A stretch of DNA of 64,000 nucleotides from assembly GCF_004028095.1 (NCBI RefSeq), contig NZ_SBHM01000006.1:558001-622000 (forward strand). Reading direction: 5' to 3'. The position numbers and the translations under genes were made by a program. Shown piece by piece: positions 7,980 through 21,000 of the stretch (position 1 is its first letter; each line of letters starts with the position of its first letter). This DNA comes from Paenarthrobacter ureafaciens. GTDB taxonomy: Bacteria; Actinomycetota; Actinomycetes; Actinomycetales; Micrococcaceae. The notes under the pieces are model-generated. The model searched no databases, was not told where the DNA came from, and saw only the letters and a list, made by a program, of their open reading frames with translations.

Positions 7980-10091
7980 TCAGCAGATCCTTCCAAGCGG
8001 GGCGATGCCGTCAGGGTTCCGGTTCTCAAGGATTCCCGGAACGCCATCGACTTGGACGCGATCCTTGGCGGCCGCATCGAAGGCTTCTTTGCCACCGGGC
8101 AGCTGGGCCCAGTCGATCTTGTACAGTGCTGCATTGCCCTCGCGGGCAACGAGCTGCAGGTACGGAATAGAGTCCGGCTGGGTCAAACCCTCTTTGGGCT
8201 CATCCCACGCGCGGATCCGGCCATCGGCAATGTAGACCCATTCGATGCCGAGTTCAGCCGCAGCCTCACGCGCTGCTGCATCCGTGGCCAGCTCCGGGAG
8301 CTTCTGCAGCACCAGCAACTGCCGGTTGGTTGGCAAGATCTCGAAGTGCCGGATCATGGGCATCCGGTTTCCGAGGGCGTACATCCACACGGAGCCGTCG
8401 CAGGAGTCGTTGAGGACAGTGGCCTCTTCCGGCACGTACTGGTCCATCCTGCTCAACAGATCCACTTCGTCGACGCTCAACGTGGGACCGTCCACCTTGG
8501 TGTTGAGATTGATACGTTCGGCATTCTGCTTGAAGTATGGAATGGCAGCAATACCTGCTGCCAGCAGGACCACCGACGCCGCTGCCACAGCCACGAGGCG
8601 ACTGGGCCGCCGTCGAGCATCACGTCCGGCCTCAGGGGACTGCCGGCGAGCGCGGACCCTGCGGACCACCCACTCAGTTGCCTCCGCGGCCTGGGCAACA
8701 CCCAACCCCGCCAAAGGAACCAGCAGCATGACCAGAATCCCGAAGATCCGCCATTGGTCGTCATAGAACGGCGCCGTCAGGTTCAGGAAGCGGGGGCTCT
8801 CGCTACCCATCGTGTAAACCGAAAGGAAAGCGAAAGCAAGAACGGGTCCGAAATACCACCACATGCGGATCCTGAAAACGACCGCAAGACACCCCAACGC
8901 CACCAGTGCAGTCAGGACGGGCATGGCGATGGAGCCGTGGTGAAGGAAGATGATGTTTTGGATGGCGCCATTACGGTCGGTATCCGGGGCCCACATCATC
9001 TTGGAGACGCGTTCGGACTCCTTGAGCATCTGCTGGATGATGGGCAAGCCCAACACAACAGCCAGCACCCCGGCGACGGCCAGGTAGACCGTGATCCCCA
9101 GAACCCGGCCCTTTCTCCTGACCAAGGCTGACAAGAACCAGAAAATCAGGAGCGGCAGGACTACGAACGCCAAGGAGGGGTGGACCGCAATGAGGCCCAC
9201 GGCCCCGAAGGAGATGCCCGGGATCCAGAAGTAGCGGCGCTCAAGGGCGCCCTTGATGGCCAGGAACGCGAAGGGACCCGCCAGGACCATTCCGGCAAAG
9301 AAAGGAATCAACGGCCCACGCCACAGGAGGTCATACGGGTAGACGGTGAACCAGCCTGACACCGCGCCTGCTGCAGCAACCGCGATCGGCCGCCGGGTCA
9401 GCACCATGGTCAGCGCCATCGTGCTCAAAGGCAACTGCACGGCCATCATGACCAGGACGAACACATTGAGGAAGACGGGGAGGCTGACCCCGGTAAACGG
9501 CCATACCAAAGAAAGCAGTGCATGGAAAGCTATGGGATAGCTTCGAATCGGAGCCTCCGGTATGGAGGTGTCGTAGTAGGCGAAGTTGCCGGCAATCCCC
9601 GGGTCCCATTCATGGTTTACCGAAATCAAACGAATCATGTTCGCGTGCCACGGGATGTCCCAGTCCTGGTTGATGCCCAGGAGGCCTTCCGTACCCACGG
9701 TCCATGAGACCGCGGCAACGGTACCGCCGGCTACCAGACCGGCCAGCAGGATCCACCAGGCCCCGGCGATGTGGTGCTTCCCGAAGAGCCCGGCGCGACC
9801 CGGATCGTGCGTGCCGAACCTTTCCGGGAATCTTCGCTCCAGGAAGATCCGAAGGGCGAAAAGCACGACGGCCAACAGCAGCAGGACTCCGGCAACGGGC
9901 AGGAGCTGCCAGCTCATTCCCAGGGAATGGCCGGTGACGCCAATGACTGTCAGGGCCCCCATTCCAAGCAACGGCGCCACGACGGGCAGGACGGTGCGAC
10001 GAATTCCCAGTGCTTCACCAAGCAGCCAGCCCGGCCCCCACCACAACACGACAATCAGGAGTACACACAACAGCAGCGGGCCGATACCCAT
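7980..10091 (-). CDS. Large polytopic membrane protein, DUF6541-like, putative glycosyltransferase
   Basis: This 703-residue protein has about 12 or more hydrophobic helices and a C-terminal extracytoplasmic domain of about 170 residues. The topology and the N-terminal WWGPGWLLGEALGIRR region resemble DUF6541 proteins of actinobacteria, which look like GT-C-fold glycosyltransferases. SWTVGTEGLLGINQDWDIPWHANMI near residues 120-145 is the acidic first outer loop expected for that fold. With the DPM1-like and GtrA proteins downstream, it may transfer a lipid-linked sugar to an exported glycan. A GTAGGA site is next to the ATG. It is separated from the ABC exporter genes by 73 bp, so it may have its own promoter. 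Confidence 0.7.
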   Translation of the reverse strand: MGIGPLLLCVLLIVVLWWGPGWLLGEALGIRRTVLPVVAPLLGMGALTVIGVTGHSLGMSWQLLPVAGVLLLLAVVLFALRIFLERRFPERFGTHDPGRAGLFGKHHIAGAWWILLAGLVAGGTVAAVSWTVGTEGLLGINQDWDIPWHANMIRLISVNHEWDPGIAGNFAYYDTSIPEAPIRSYPIAFHALLSLVWPFTGVSLPVFLNVFVLVMMAVQLPLSTMALTMVLTRRPIAVAAAGAVSGWFTVYPYDLLWRGPLIPFFAGMVLAGPFAFLAIKGALERRYFWIPGISFGAVGLIAVHPSLAFVVLPLLIFWFLSALVRRKGRVLGITVYLAVAGVLAVVLGLPIIQQMLKESERVSKMMWAPDTDRNGAIQNIIFLHHGSIAMPVLTALVALGCLAVVFRIRMWWYFGPVLAFAFLSVYTMGSESPRFLNLTAPFYDDQWRIFGILVMLLVPLAGLGVAQAAEATEWVVRRVRARRQSPEAGRDARRRPSRLVAVAAASVVLLAAGIAAIPYFKQNAERINLNTKVDGPTLSVDEVDLLSRMDQYVPEEATVLNDSCDGSVWMYALGNRMPMIRHFEILPTNRQLLVLQKLPELATDAAAREAAAELGIEWVYIADGRIRAWDEPKEGLTQPDSIPYLQLVAREGNAALYKIDWAQLPGGKEAFDAAAKDRVQVDGVPGILENRNPDGIAPLGRIC

Positions 10092-10164
10092 TCCTACGGT
10101 CGCCTTTCTTAGATGCTTCCACTAGCCATCCGTTGACAGACGACTTTTGGCGTTTGGAGGCCGG

Positions 10165-10896
10165 TTAGTTACGATCCCTCAGCCAGGCCACGGCCTGGTC
10201 CGCTGGACCTTCGAACTGGACGGTACCGGAAGAAAGGACCACTCCCCTGTCACAAATGCGGGAGATCATATCCAGGTCGTGGCTCACCACCACCAGTGTG
10301 CGTCCCTCATCAGATAACTGCTTGATCTTGGCCAGGCACTTGCGTTGGAAGGGCTCATCACCGACGGCCAGAATTTCGTCCACGAGGAAGATATCCGGCT
10401 GGGTGTGCACCGCCACCGCAAACGCGAGGCGGAGGAACATACCCGAGGAGTAGAACTTCACCTCAGTGTCGATGAATTGTTCAATTTCCGAGAACGCCAC
10501 GATTTCATCAAACTTGGCGTTGATTTCGTCTTCGGTCATCCCAAGGATGGCTGCATTCAGGAACACGTTCTCGCGACCGGACAAATCAGGGTGGAATCCA
10601 GCGCCGACCTCAATGAGGCCCGCGACCCTTCCCTTCGTTCGGACTGTGCCCTTGTCCGGAAGGATGACGCCGGAGATCAGCTTCAGCAGCGTGGACTTGC
10701 CTGAACCATTGAACCCCAACAGTGCCACTGTCTCGCCGGACTGGATCTCGAAGCTGACGTCGTGAAGGGCGTCAAACTTCTTGGAAAGGTCCCCCTTGCG
10801 CCCCTTGGCGAGCCACACCAGCGTCTCTTTCATGGAATGCGAGTGCCGCAGATTGAAGGTTTTCTTCAGGTTCTTGACGATAATTGCGGCGCCCAC
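10165..10896 (-). CDS. ABC polysaccharide exporter, ATP-binding subunit (Wzt/TagH/RfbE type)
   Basis: The protein has 243 residues with Walker A LLGFNGSGKSTLLKL, an altered signature YSSGMFLRLAFAVA, and Walker B DIFLVDEILAVGD. The signature and length match ATPases that export O-antigen, teichoic acid or mycobacterial galactan (Rv3781 type). There is no C-terminal carbohydrate-binding extension, so chain-length control through a Wzt tail is unlikely. The GTG start directly follows the stop codon of the permease gene, giving tight coupling. Confidence 0.9.
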   Translation of the reverse strand: MGAAIIVKNLKKTFNLRHSHSMKETLVWLAKGRKGDLSKKFDALHDVSFEIQSGETVALLGFNGSGKSTLLKLISGVILPDKGTVRTKGRVAGLIEVGAGFHPDLSGRENVFLNAAILGMTEDEINAKFDEIVAFSEIEQFIDTEVKFYSSGMFLRLAFAVAVHTQPDIFLVDEILAVGDEPFQRKCLAKIKQLSDEGRTLVVVSHDLDMISRICDRGVVLSSGTVQFEGPADQAVAWLRDRN

Positions 10897-11754
10897 TCAG
10901 ACCTCCTGCGCGAAGTGGCCCTCAAGCCGGCGGAACACCAGCTGGCCGATGATAAGGAACAGGGCCGCCATGCCAAGACCGGCGAAGCCGGTCAGCAACA
11001 GGTGCGGAGGCAGCTCTACAGGCTTGGTCACCGTCGGGTACCAGAATGCCCAGTGGAACAGCTCCACGGCCACCGTCACCGGGTTCAGCTGGTAGATCGT
11101 CAGCGCCCAGTCAGGAGCCAGGCGACGGATCATGGTCCAGTCGTAAAGGACCGGAGAAGTCCACGTAACCACCATCATGAGCATGTCGACGATGTTTTCG
11201 GCATCACGGAAGAAAACGTTGATGGCACCTGCCAGCAAGCCAAGGCCCGTAGCCGTGACGGCAACAATCACAAAGCCCAGAGCGGCCCCGAACAGCTGGA
11301 CCGCGTCGGGTCGCCACCCGTTGAGCAGGGCCGCGGCAAGCAGGACGACCAACTGAGGCAGGAAGTGCACCGCTGCAACCCACACTGATGCCACCGGGAA
11401 AAGCTCCCGGGGAAGGTAGATCTTCTTCACCAACGGCGCGTTCCACACGATTGAACGCGTTGCGTTGGAGAAGGCCTCCGTGAAGAAGTTGACCACAATC
11501 ACGCCGGAGAACATATACAGCGCATAGTTCGGGATCTGGTCGCCCACCCGGAGAACGATGCCCAATGCCAGGAAGAGCACCACATACTGCACGAGTGGCT
11601 TGACGTAGGACCAGGCCAACCCCAGTACCGAACCCCGGTATCGGACCCGGAGTTCCTTGCGGACAATCAGTTTGAGGAGGTACCGGCGCCGGAAAACGTC
11701 CAGCAGCCCGGCACCAACCCCGGGAACAGCATATGTATCAGTCGAGTCGGCCAT
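10897..11754 (-). CDS. ABC polysaccharide exporter, permease subunit (Wzm/TagG/RfbD type)
   Basis: This ABC-2 type permease has 285 residues and six hydrophobic helices. It has the characteristic cytoplasmic start LLKLIVRKELRVRYRGSVLGLAWS and the segment SIVWNAPLVKKIYLPRELFPVA. It forms a dimer with the adjacent ATPase to carry a lipid-linked polymer across the membrane. The gene starts 2 bp after glfT2, so the exporter is coexpressed with the galactofuranose polymerase; in mycobacteria Rv3783/Rv3781 have the same association with galactan synthesis. Confidence 0.9.
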   Translation of the reverse strand: MADSTDTYAVPGVGAGLLDVFRRRYLLKLIVRKELRVRYRGSVLGLAWSYVKPLVQYVVLFLALGIVLRVGDQIPNYALYMFSGVIVVNFFTEAFSNATRSIVWNAPLVKKIYLPRELFPVASVWVAAVHFLPQLVVLLAAALLNGWRPDAVQLFGAALGFVIVAVTATGLGLLAGAINVFFRDAENIVDMLMMVVTWTSPVLYDWTMIRRLAPDWALTIYQLNPVTVAVELFHWAFWYPTVTKPVELPPHLLLTGFAGLGMAALFLIIGQLVFRRLEGHFAQEV

Positions 11755-11756
11755 TG

Positions 11757-15001
<3,245 letters not shown>

Positions 15002-15082
15002 TCAAGGCTACCCGACGAGCCGCGGGTTCCCCGTATCCGCGGCCCTGCCGGCCGCTCACGGGCGCAGTGCCGGAACGGGAAA

Positions 15083-15108
15083 GGGAGGCCGGCAACAGCC
15101 GGCCTCCC
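15083..15108 (-). terminator. Rho-independent terminator after the acetamido-sugar trio
   Basis: An 11-bp perfect stem (15083-15093 with 15098-15108) has a 4-nt loop and is followed on the - strand by CTTTCCC. It lies 26 bp after the stop codon of the Gfo/Idh/MocA gene and before glf, so it separates the two reverse-strand units. Confidence 0.75.
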
Positions 15109-15133
15109 CCACAACCCGAACCCGGGATAATCG

Positions 15134-16120
15134 CTAAAGCGCGACGACGGTACCCGACTTTGCGGAGTCCAAAACGGCCTCCGCGACGCGAAGGGTTTCA
15201 AGACCCTCGGCCATGGTCACGATGTTCAGGGACTTGCCCAGAACAGCGTCCCGGAACGCTTCATGCTCCATCTTCAGCGGCTCGCGCTTGGCAAGCGCAA
15301 AGCGCGTGGACGAACCTTCCGATACGCCGCGGAAGGCGGCGATGGAATCCCAGTCGGTCTGGAACGTGCCGTTCTCCACGAACGTCAGGTCTGCCGAGAT
15401 CGTATCGGCAATGAAAGCACCCCGCTCACCGAGGACAACGGTGGTGCGCTCCTTCATGGGCGAGAGCCAGTTCACGATGTGGTTGGTGACCACTCCGCTC
15501 TTGAGGTGGCCGATCGCGGTCACCATGTCTTCATGGTCACGGCCGCTTCGGGAAGTTGTGTGCGCCACGACGTTGACGAAGTTGCTCTGTGCCAGCCAAG
15601 CCGTGAGGTCGATGTCGTGGGTGGCAAGGTCCTTCACGACGCCAACATCCGCAATACGAGCCGGGAACGGTCCCTGCCGGCGCGTGCTGATCTGGTAAAC
15701 CTCGCCCAGGTCACCGTTCTCAAGCCGCTCGCGGAGGCTCTGCAACGAGGGGTTGAAGCGTTCGATGTGACCAACGGCACCGATGAGGCCCTTGGACTCG
15801 AACGCTTCAGCAATTCTGCGTCCGGACGCCGAGTCATTGGCAATCGGCTTCTCGACGAGGCAGTGGACTCCGGCCTCAGCCAGCTGCAGGGCAACTTCCT
15901 CATGCAAAATCGTGGGGACGGCGGCAACTGCCATGTCGATCCCCTGCGCAATGAGTTCCTCGACCGAGCCATGGACTGTCAAGCCGTCGGCTACGTTGTG
16001 CGGATCGCCATATGAATCTGCCACCGCGACGAGGTCGACGCCTTCGAGCTCGCGGATAACCCGGGCATGATGGCGGCCCATCATGCCCAAGCCAATGAGG
16101 CCTGCGCGAAGATTAGCCAC
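15134..16120 (-). CDS. Gfo/Idh/MocA family sugar oxidoreductase (WbpB-like)
   Basis: The protein has 328 residues with an N-terminal NAD-binding fold (AGLIGLGMMGRHHARV) and the family signature EKPIAND. This family oxidises or reduces sugar carbons with NAD. The gene overlaps the aminotransferase gene by one base (TAGTG), and the acetyltransferase precedes that. In Pseudomonas the equivalent trio WbpB-WbpE-WbpD turns UDP-GlcNAcA into UDP-2,3-diacetamido-2,3-dideoxyglucuronate: 3-oxidation, transamination, acetylation. The same pathway is inferred here. No WbpA-type UDP-GlcNAc dehydrogenase is in the window, so the exact substrate remains open. Confidence 0.85.
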   Translation of the reverse strand: MANLRAGLIGLGMMGRHHARVIRELEGVDLVAVADSYGDPHNVADGLTVHGSVEELIAQGIDMAVAAVPTILHEEVALQLAEAGVHCLVEKPIANDSASGRRIAEAFESKGLIGAVGHIERFNPSLQSLRERLENGDLGEVYQISTRRQGPFPARIADVGVVKDLATHDIDLTAWLAQSNFVNVVAHTTSRSGRDHEDMVTAIGHLKSGVVTNHIVNWLSPMKERTTVVLGERGAFIADTISADLTFVENGTFQTDWDSIAAFRGVSEGSSTRFALAKREPLKMEHEAFRDAVLGKSLNIVTMAEGLETLRVAEAVLDSAKSGTVVAL

Positions 16121-17211
16121 TAGCTGCCTGCCTTCGCCACAGCGTTGACGGCAGCAACGATGCGTTCCAGGTCATCCTGGCTCAGGGAGGGATGCACGGG
16201 GATCGAGAGCACGTGGGACGCAGCCTCTTCCGTGACCGGGAGGTCGTCCGACGTCTGGAACGGCGCAAGGCGGTGGTTGGGAATGGGGTAGTACACACCG
16301 CAACCAACCTGGTACTCCTCGCGAAGGGCCTTGGCGAAACCGTCGCGGTCATCGGCAATCCGGATGGTGTACTGGTGGTAGACGTGCGCGTATCCTTCGG
16401 CGACCTTCGGCGTGGTGACGCCTTCAATATTGGCGTCGAAGAAGGCTGCGTTGTCCTGCCGGGTCTTGGTCCAGCCGTCAACCTTGGTCAGCTGGACACG
16501 GCCGATCGCTGCGTGGATGTTGGTCATACGGCAGTTGAAGCCCACCAGCTCGTTTTCATACTGGCGTTCCATGCCCTGGTTCCGCAGAAGGCGAAGGCGA
16601 CGTTCGACGTCGGCCAGGCCTGTGCTGACCATGCCGCCTTCCCCGGAGGTCATGTTCTTGGTGGGGTAAAGGCTGAACATGGCGAAGTCACCGAAGGTGC
16701 CTACCTTACGGCCGTTCACCGATGCCCCGTGAGCTTGGGCGGCGTCCTCGAATACCTTTACTCCATGCTTTTCGGCGACTGCCCCAATGGCATCAACGTT
16801 GAACGGGTGGCCGTAGAGGTGCACGGGCATGATTGCCGCCGTGCGATCGGTGATCTTGGACTCAACGGAGGCTGCGTCCAGGGTGTAGTAGTCAGGGTCA
16901 ACGTCCGCGAAAACCGGAGTAGCTCCGGTCAGGGCGACGGAGTTGGCGGTGGCCGCAAACGTGAACGAGGGAACAATTACCTCGTCACCGGGACCAATTC
17001 CCGCAGCCAGGAGTCCCAAGTGCAGGCCGGAAGTTCCGGAGTTGACCGCTACGGCCGCCCGCCCGTCCAAGAGAACCTGGGAAAACTCCTGCTCGAAGGA
17101 TGCAACTTCGGAGCCCTGGGCCAGCTGCCCGGAGGCCAGCACCGCCTGCACGGCTTTGGCCTCATCGTCACCGATGATCGGTTTGGCCGGGGGAATGAAT
17201 TCGGGGCTCAT
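16120..17211 (-). CDS. DegT/DnrJ/EryC1/StrS sugar aminotransferase (WbpE-like)
   Basis: This PLP-dependent aminotransferase has 363 residues, with FSLYPTKNMTSGEGG containing the Schiff-base lysine at residue 185. VFEDAAQAHGA (cofactor aspartate) and the N-terminal IPPAKPIIGDDE are also typical of the family. It converts a keto-sugar nucleotide to an amino-sugar nucleotide using glutamate. It starts at ATGA overlapping the acetyltransferase stop and ends in a one-base overlap with the oxidoreductase start. The gene order acetyltransferase-aminotransferase-dehydrogenase supports an acetamido-sugar pathway feeding a surface glycan. Confidence 0.9.
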   Translation of the reverse strand: MSPEFIPPAKPIIGDDEAKAVQAVLASGQLAQGSEVASFEQEFSQVLLDGRAAVAVNSGTSGLHLGLLAAGIGPGDEVIVPSFTFAATANSVALTGATPVFADVDPDYYTLDAASVESKITDRTAAIMPVHLYGHPFNVDAIGAVAEKHGVKVFEDAAQAHGASVNGRKVGTFGDFAMFSLYPTKNMTSGEGGMVSTGLADVERRLRLLRNQGMERQYENELVGFNCRMTNIHAAIGRVQLTKVDGWTKTRQDNAAFFDANIEGVTTPKVAEGYAHVYHQYTIRIADDRDGFAKALREEYQVGCGVYYPIPNHRLAPFQTSDDLPVTEEAASHVLSIPVHPSLSQDDLERIVAAVNAVAKAGS

Positions 17212-17798
17212 GCCTCTACCTCTCGAAGGGTTTCGTTCTGTTCAACATACGTGGCGCCGGTCTCGGGGCAGACCCAGTTTTCACCGCGGCGTTCCAACGG
17301 GAAGCCGGCCTTGCCAACCCATCCGCGCCGCCTGGCAGGAACACCTACCATCAGGGCGAAGTCGGGGACATCCTTGGCCACCACTGCCCCGGCCGCGACG
17401 GTAGCCCAGCGCCCAATGGTTACCGGAGCCACGCATACGGCGCGCGCACCGATGGAGGCACCCTCACGGATGGTGACTCCAACGGGTTCCCAGTCATGGG
17501 CACTTTTCAGGCTTCCGTCCGGGCTGACTGCGCGCGGAAAGGTGTCATTGGTGAGCACCACTGCAGGGCCTATGAAGACACCCGCTTCCAGCTCAGCCGG
17601 CTCGTAAACCAGCGCATAGTTCTGGACCTTGCAGTTATCCCCCATCTTTACTCCGGTACCAATGTAGGCGCCGCGCCCAACGATGCAGTTGGCACCGAGT
17701 TCGGCCTTCTCGCGGACTTGGGCCAGATGCCAGATCTTGGATCCATCACCAATTACCGCCTCGTCTGAAACATCGGCGGTCTCTGCAACCACTATCAC
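17208..17798 (-). CDS. Left-handed beta-helix N-acetyltransferase (WbpD-like)
   Basis: About 196 residues of hexapeptide repeats include SKIWHLAQVRE, NCIVGRGAYIGTGV, GASIGARAVCVAPVTIGRWATVAAGAVV and a final DVPDFALMVGVPARRRGWV. These match acetyltransferases acting on 3-amino sugars such as WbpD. A GTG at 17798 with GAGGAAGGA 8 nt upstream is the best start; a longer frame from TTG 17834 would place that ribosome site inside the gene. It is the first gene of the trio. About 200 bp separate it from the divergent FHA-FtsK gene, so the shared promoter region lies there. Confidence 0.88.
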   Translation of the reverse strand: MIVVAETADVSDEAVIGDGSKIWHLAQVREKAELGANCIVGRGAYIGTGVKMGDNCKVQNYALVYEPAELEAGVFIGPAVVLTNDTFPRAVSPDGSLKSAHDWEPVGVTIREGASIGARAVCVAPVTIGRWATVAAGAVVAKDVPDFALMVGVPARRRGWVGKAGFPLERRGENWVCPETGATYVEQNETLREVEA

Positions 17799-18002
17799 CG
17801 GTGAAGGTCCTTCCTCATTGAGCACACGGGACAACGAGTTTCATCTTAGCGGAGACGTACACAGCGTTCGTATCAAGGTAGCTCCGCCGGTGCCGCCGTT
17901 CGTTTTCCACATAGCAGATGTCGTCCGTAGTGGCCTGCCGGCTGTCCGCGTAGCGTCGGGACGAGCAGGCGAACCTGCTCCGGACTACGAAAGGATCGGC
18001 CA

Positions 18003-21000
18003 ATGCCCTTGCAGTGCACTTTGGCCCGGGGTCCCCTGGCTGCCACGCACGGGCCGCCCAAGGAACTCACGATCCACCTTCCGGAGGGGACGCCGGGAAG
18101 GAAGCTGGCGGCGCTGCTCGCCGATACCCACGGAACCGGCAGGATCCATGTTGCCGGGGAAGACTTGAGGACCTTGGTAGTTGGTGTCCCTCCATTGGTG
18201 AACGGTTCGGTCCTTGTGGACGGAGGTCAGGGCGGTCATGCACAGGCCAGCCCGCCGGCCATGCTTCTCGTGGCGCATTCCGGCCCGGCGGCAGGGGCAA
18301 TGTATCCCGTTCTCCGCGGACGGAACCTCATAGGCCGCGGCACGGCCCACATTTCAGTCCCCGATCCTGACATTTCCCGCGAACATGCAGCACTGGACGT
18401 CTCTTTTGCGGACTTGACGCTGACCCGCCTGCCGGCGAATCGTTCCCCGGAGCCGAATTGCCGCCCGGCCACCCCGGAACCATCGCTCATGATCGACGGG
18501 AAACCCACGAACCTCGGCCCCGTCAACACGTCATCAACCATCCAATGCGGAAATTCGATATTCTCCCTGCTCGCCTCAAAAGCACCGGTGCCACTGCCCG
18601 GTACGGAGGCCGGCTGTTCAGTGCACCAGCCATTGGAGGTTCACCGGCCCACGGGCGGCGGCAACCGATGGGCGGGCCTTGTCACTGGCCTTCTGCCTTT
18701 GCTCCTCGGCGTCGGACTTGCCTTGGCTACAGGATCATGGATGTTCCTGGGTTTCACCGCGATCTCGGCCGTCAGCCTGTCAGTGGCGGCATTCTCCGGA
18801 AGACAAGCCCGCCGCGAGTTTCGCCGCGCCCTCGGCCAAGCCGTGAGTGAGGACATAAAACGTCGGAATCGTTCGTCGCCGTCCGCTGCCGGGATTGCGA
18901 CGGCGATACTCCTGGAGACGCCCCGGCCCCCGGCCTCTGCTGCTGGTCCCGGCGATTCCGCTTGTGGCGCCGCGGCCCCTGCTGACAGTGAAGGCCGTGC
19001 CCTGGCCCGCGTTGCGAAACCAGGTTCCGGCGGTCCAAGAACATCCGGTATCTGGCTGCGCCTTGGTTTGGCCTCGGTTCCGGCCAACATCCGGCTGCTT
19101 CCAGAGGACCCTCAGTTCCGCCCTCCCACTTTGGCAGGCGTTCCCCTGACTCTGCCTCCTTCCGCGGGGCAGATTCCGGTTACCGGCGACCCCCTCCACT
19201 TCGCTGGTCTGGTCCGCTTGATGCTTATGCAGCTTGCCGCGTATCCCGCAGCCGTTGGTGTCCCCGTGATCATCCTGGGCAGCGGCGCGAACGTGCCTCT
19301 TGCTGCCCGGTTCCTGAAGGACTGCCTTGTGGCGGCCACTTCTGAAGCTGCACTGGCGGGCTTGCATGCCTGCAGTGGCAGGCTGCCGGGAAGGCTCTTC
19401 GTGTTCAACGCCCCTCCCGCCGGTTCCTCCGGGGTGGAAGCATTGGTGGAGGCGGCCGTTCGAGCGGACTGGCAGGTGGTCAGACACGAAAGAGCCCACC
19501 CCGCCGGTTCCAGTGCGTGGACAATCGACATGGATCCGTCCGGAATATCGGCCACACTGGGTTCTCCCGGCGCGCGGCAAAGATTCATTCCCGACCTGGT
19601 AACCGAGCCGGTCTTTGACCGCTTCTGCCGGGCGTTATCCGCGCGACAAGCCACATCAGCCGAGGGCGGCCCGCACCTGCTGCCGGATGAGTGTTCCTTG
19701 GAGGAGATCGTCCCAAGGGGTCCACGCAGCCTTGCCTCGAGATGGCACAAAAACAGCGGGTCCGGCACATTGAAAGCCGTTCTGGGTAAGGACGGCCACG
19801 GTCAGGTGGCCTTCGACTTCCTTATGGACGGTCCCCATTTGCTGGTAGCCGGGACCACTGGCGCCGGCAAGTCCGAACTCTTGCGGACCCTGTCGCTTTC
19901 ACTGGCAATGAATTACCCACCCCAGGAATTGGTGTTCCTCTTCATTGACTTCAAAGGAGGATCCGGCTTGGGGCCGCTGGAACGCCTGCCGCATTGCGCC
20001 GGGTTGGTCACCGACCTTGGCGGTCAGGGCATGAAGCGCGTCCTGGAATCGCTGCGCAGTGAAATCCGGTACCGCGAAGAAGCATTCCACGCCGGGGGCG
20101 TTGCCGATATCAAGGACTACCGCCCTCCCGCTTCGGGATCCGTTGGACCGATCCCCCGTTTGGTACTGGTCATAGACGAGTTCCGGATGCTGGTGGATGA
20201 AGAGCCCGCAGCCCTCCGGGAGCTGATGCGGATAGCAGCCGTCGGCCGTTCCTTGGGCCTCCACCTGGTCATGGCCACGCAGCGCCCCCAAGGGGCACTG
20301 ACGGCCGACATCCGCGCCAACGTAACCACAAGCATTGCCCTTCGGGTGCAATCAGAGGCGGAGTCAACAGACATCATCAAGACAGGGGTCGCTGCCGGGA
20401 TCCCTGTGCGCCTCCCGGGTCGGGCGTTCCTGGCCAGGGCCTTTGGTGCGCCGGAAGAATTCCAATCCGCGTCCGTTCTGGTTGCACATCGCGGTCACTT
20501 GGATGAGACATGCGTGCAGCCCGCTCTCGATGGCCCTGACACCCGGGACGGCGATGATTCGGATGCCTGGGAGGAAGCTGCCTCGGGGTCGGACAATCCG
20601 GGAGTCGGCCGAAACACCCCGCAACGGGCACCCCGCGGCAGATTGGCGGAGCAGGGTCTGCCGGCGTTTGTGGCAATGATTCAAGCGGCGGCAACCACCA
20701 TGGGCGCTGGCAGCGCTCCCCGCCGAATCATTGCCCCGCCCCTCCCGGCGGAGATTCCCTGGGACCCGGGGCCCGCTACCTGTGACAGCGTGACCGCTGC
20801 CCCCAAGGATGTTCACAGTGGGCACGGCACCGGCCATGGCATCGGTCTTGGCCTGGTCGACCGTCCCGGGTCCCAGACTGTTGAGCTGTTGTCGTGGACG
20901 CCGTCAGTGCATGGGCACTTCGCGATGATCGGCAGTACGGGCAGCGGCATGCCTGAAGCATTCAGGGCCGTCTCGGCACGGATCGTCACTACGGACCCCA

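Noticed and set aside
6922..8235. 437-codon frame opposite the glycosyltransferase and GtrA genes
   Set aside because: It is antisense to three well-supported genes and its composition (His/Arg/Gln-rich) is that of a shadow frame.
16192..17607. 471-codon frame opposite the aminotransferase and acetyltransferase genes
   Set aside because: It spans two confirmed genes on the other strand and has no domain signature.
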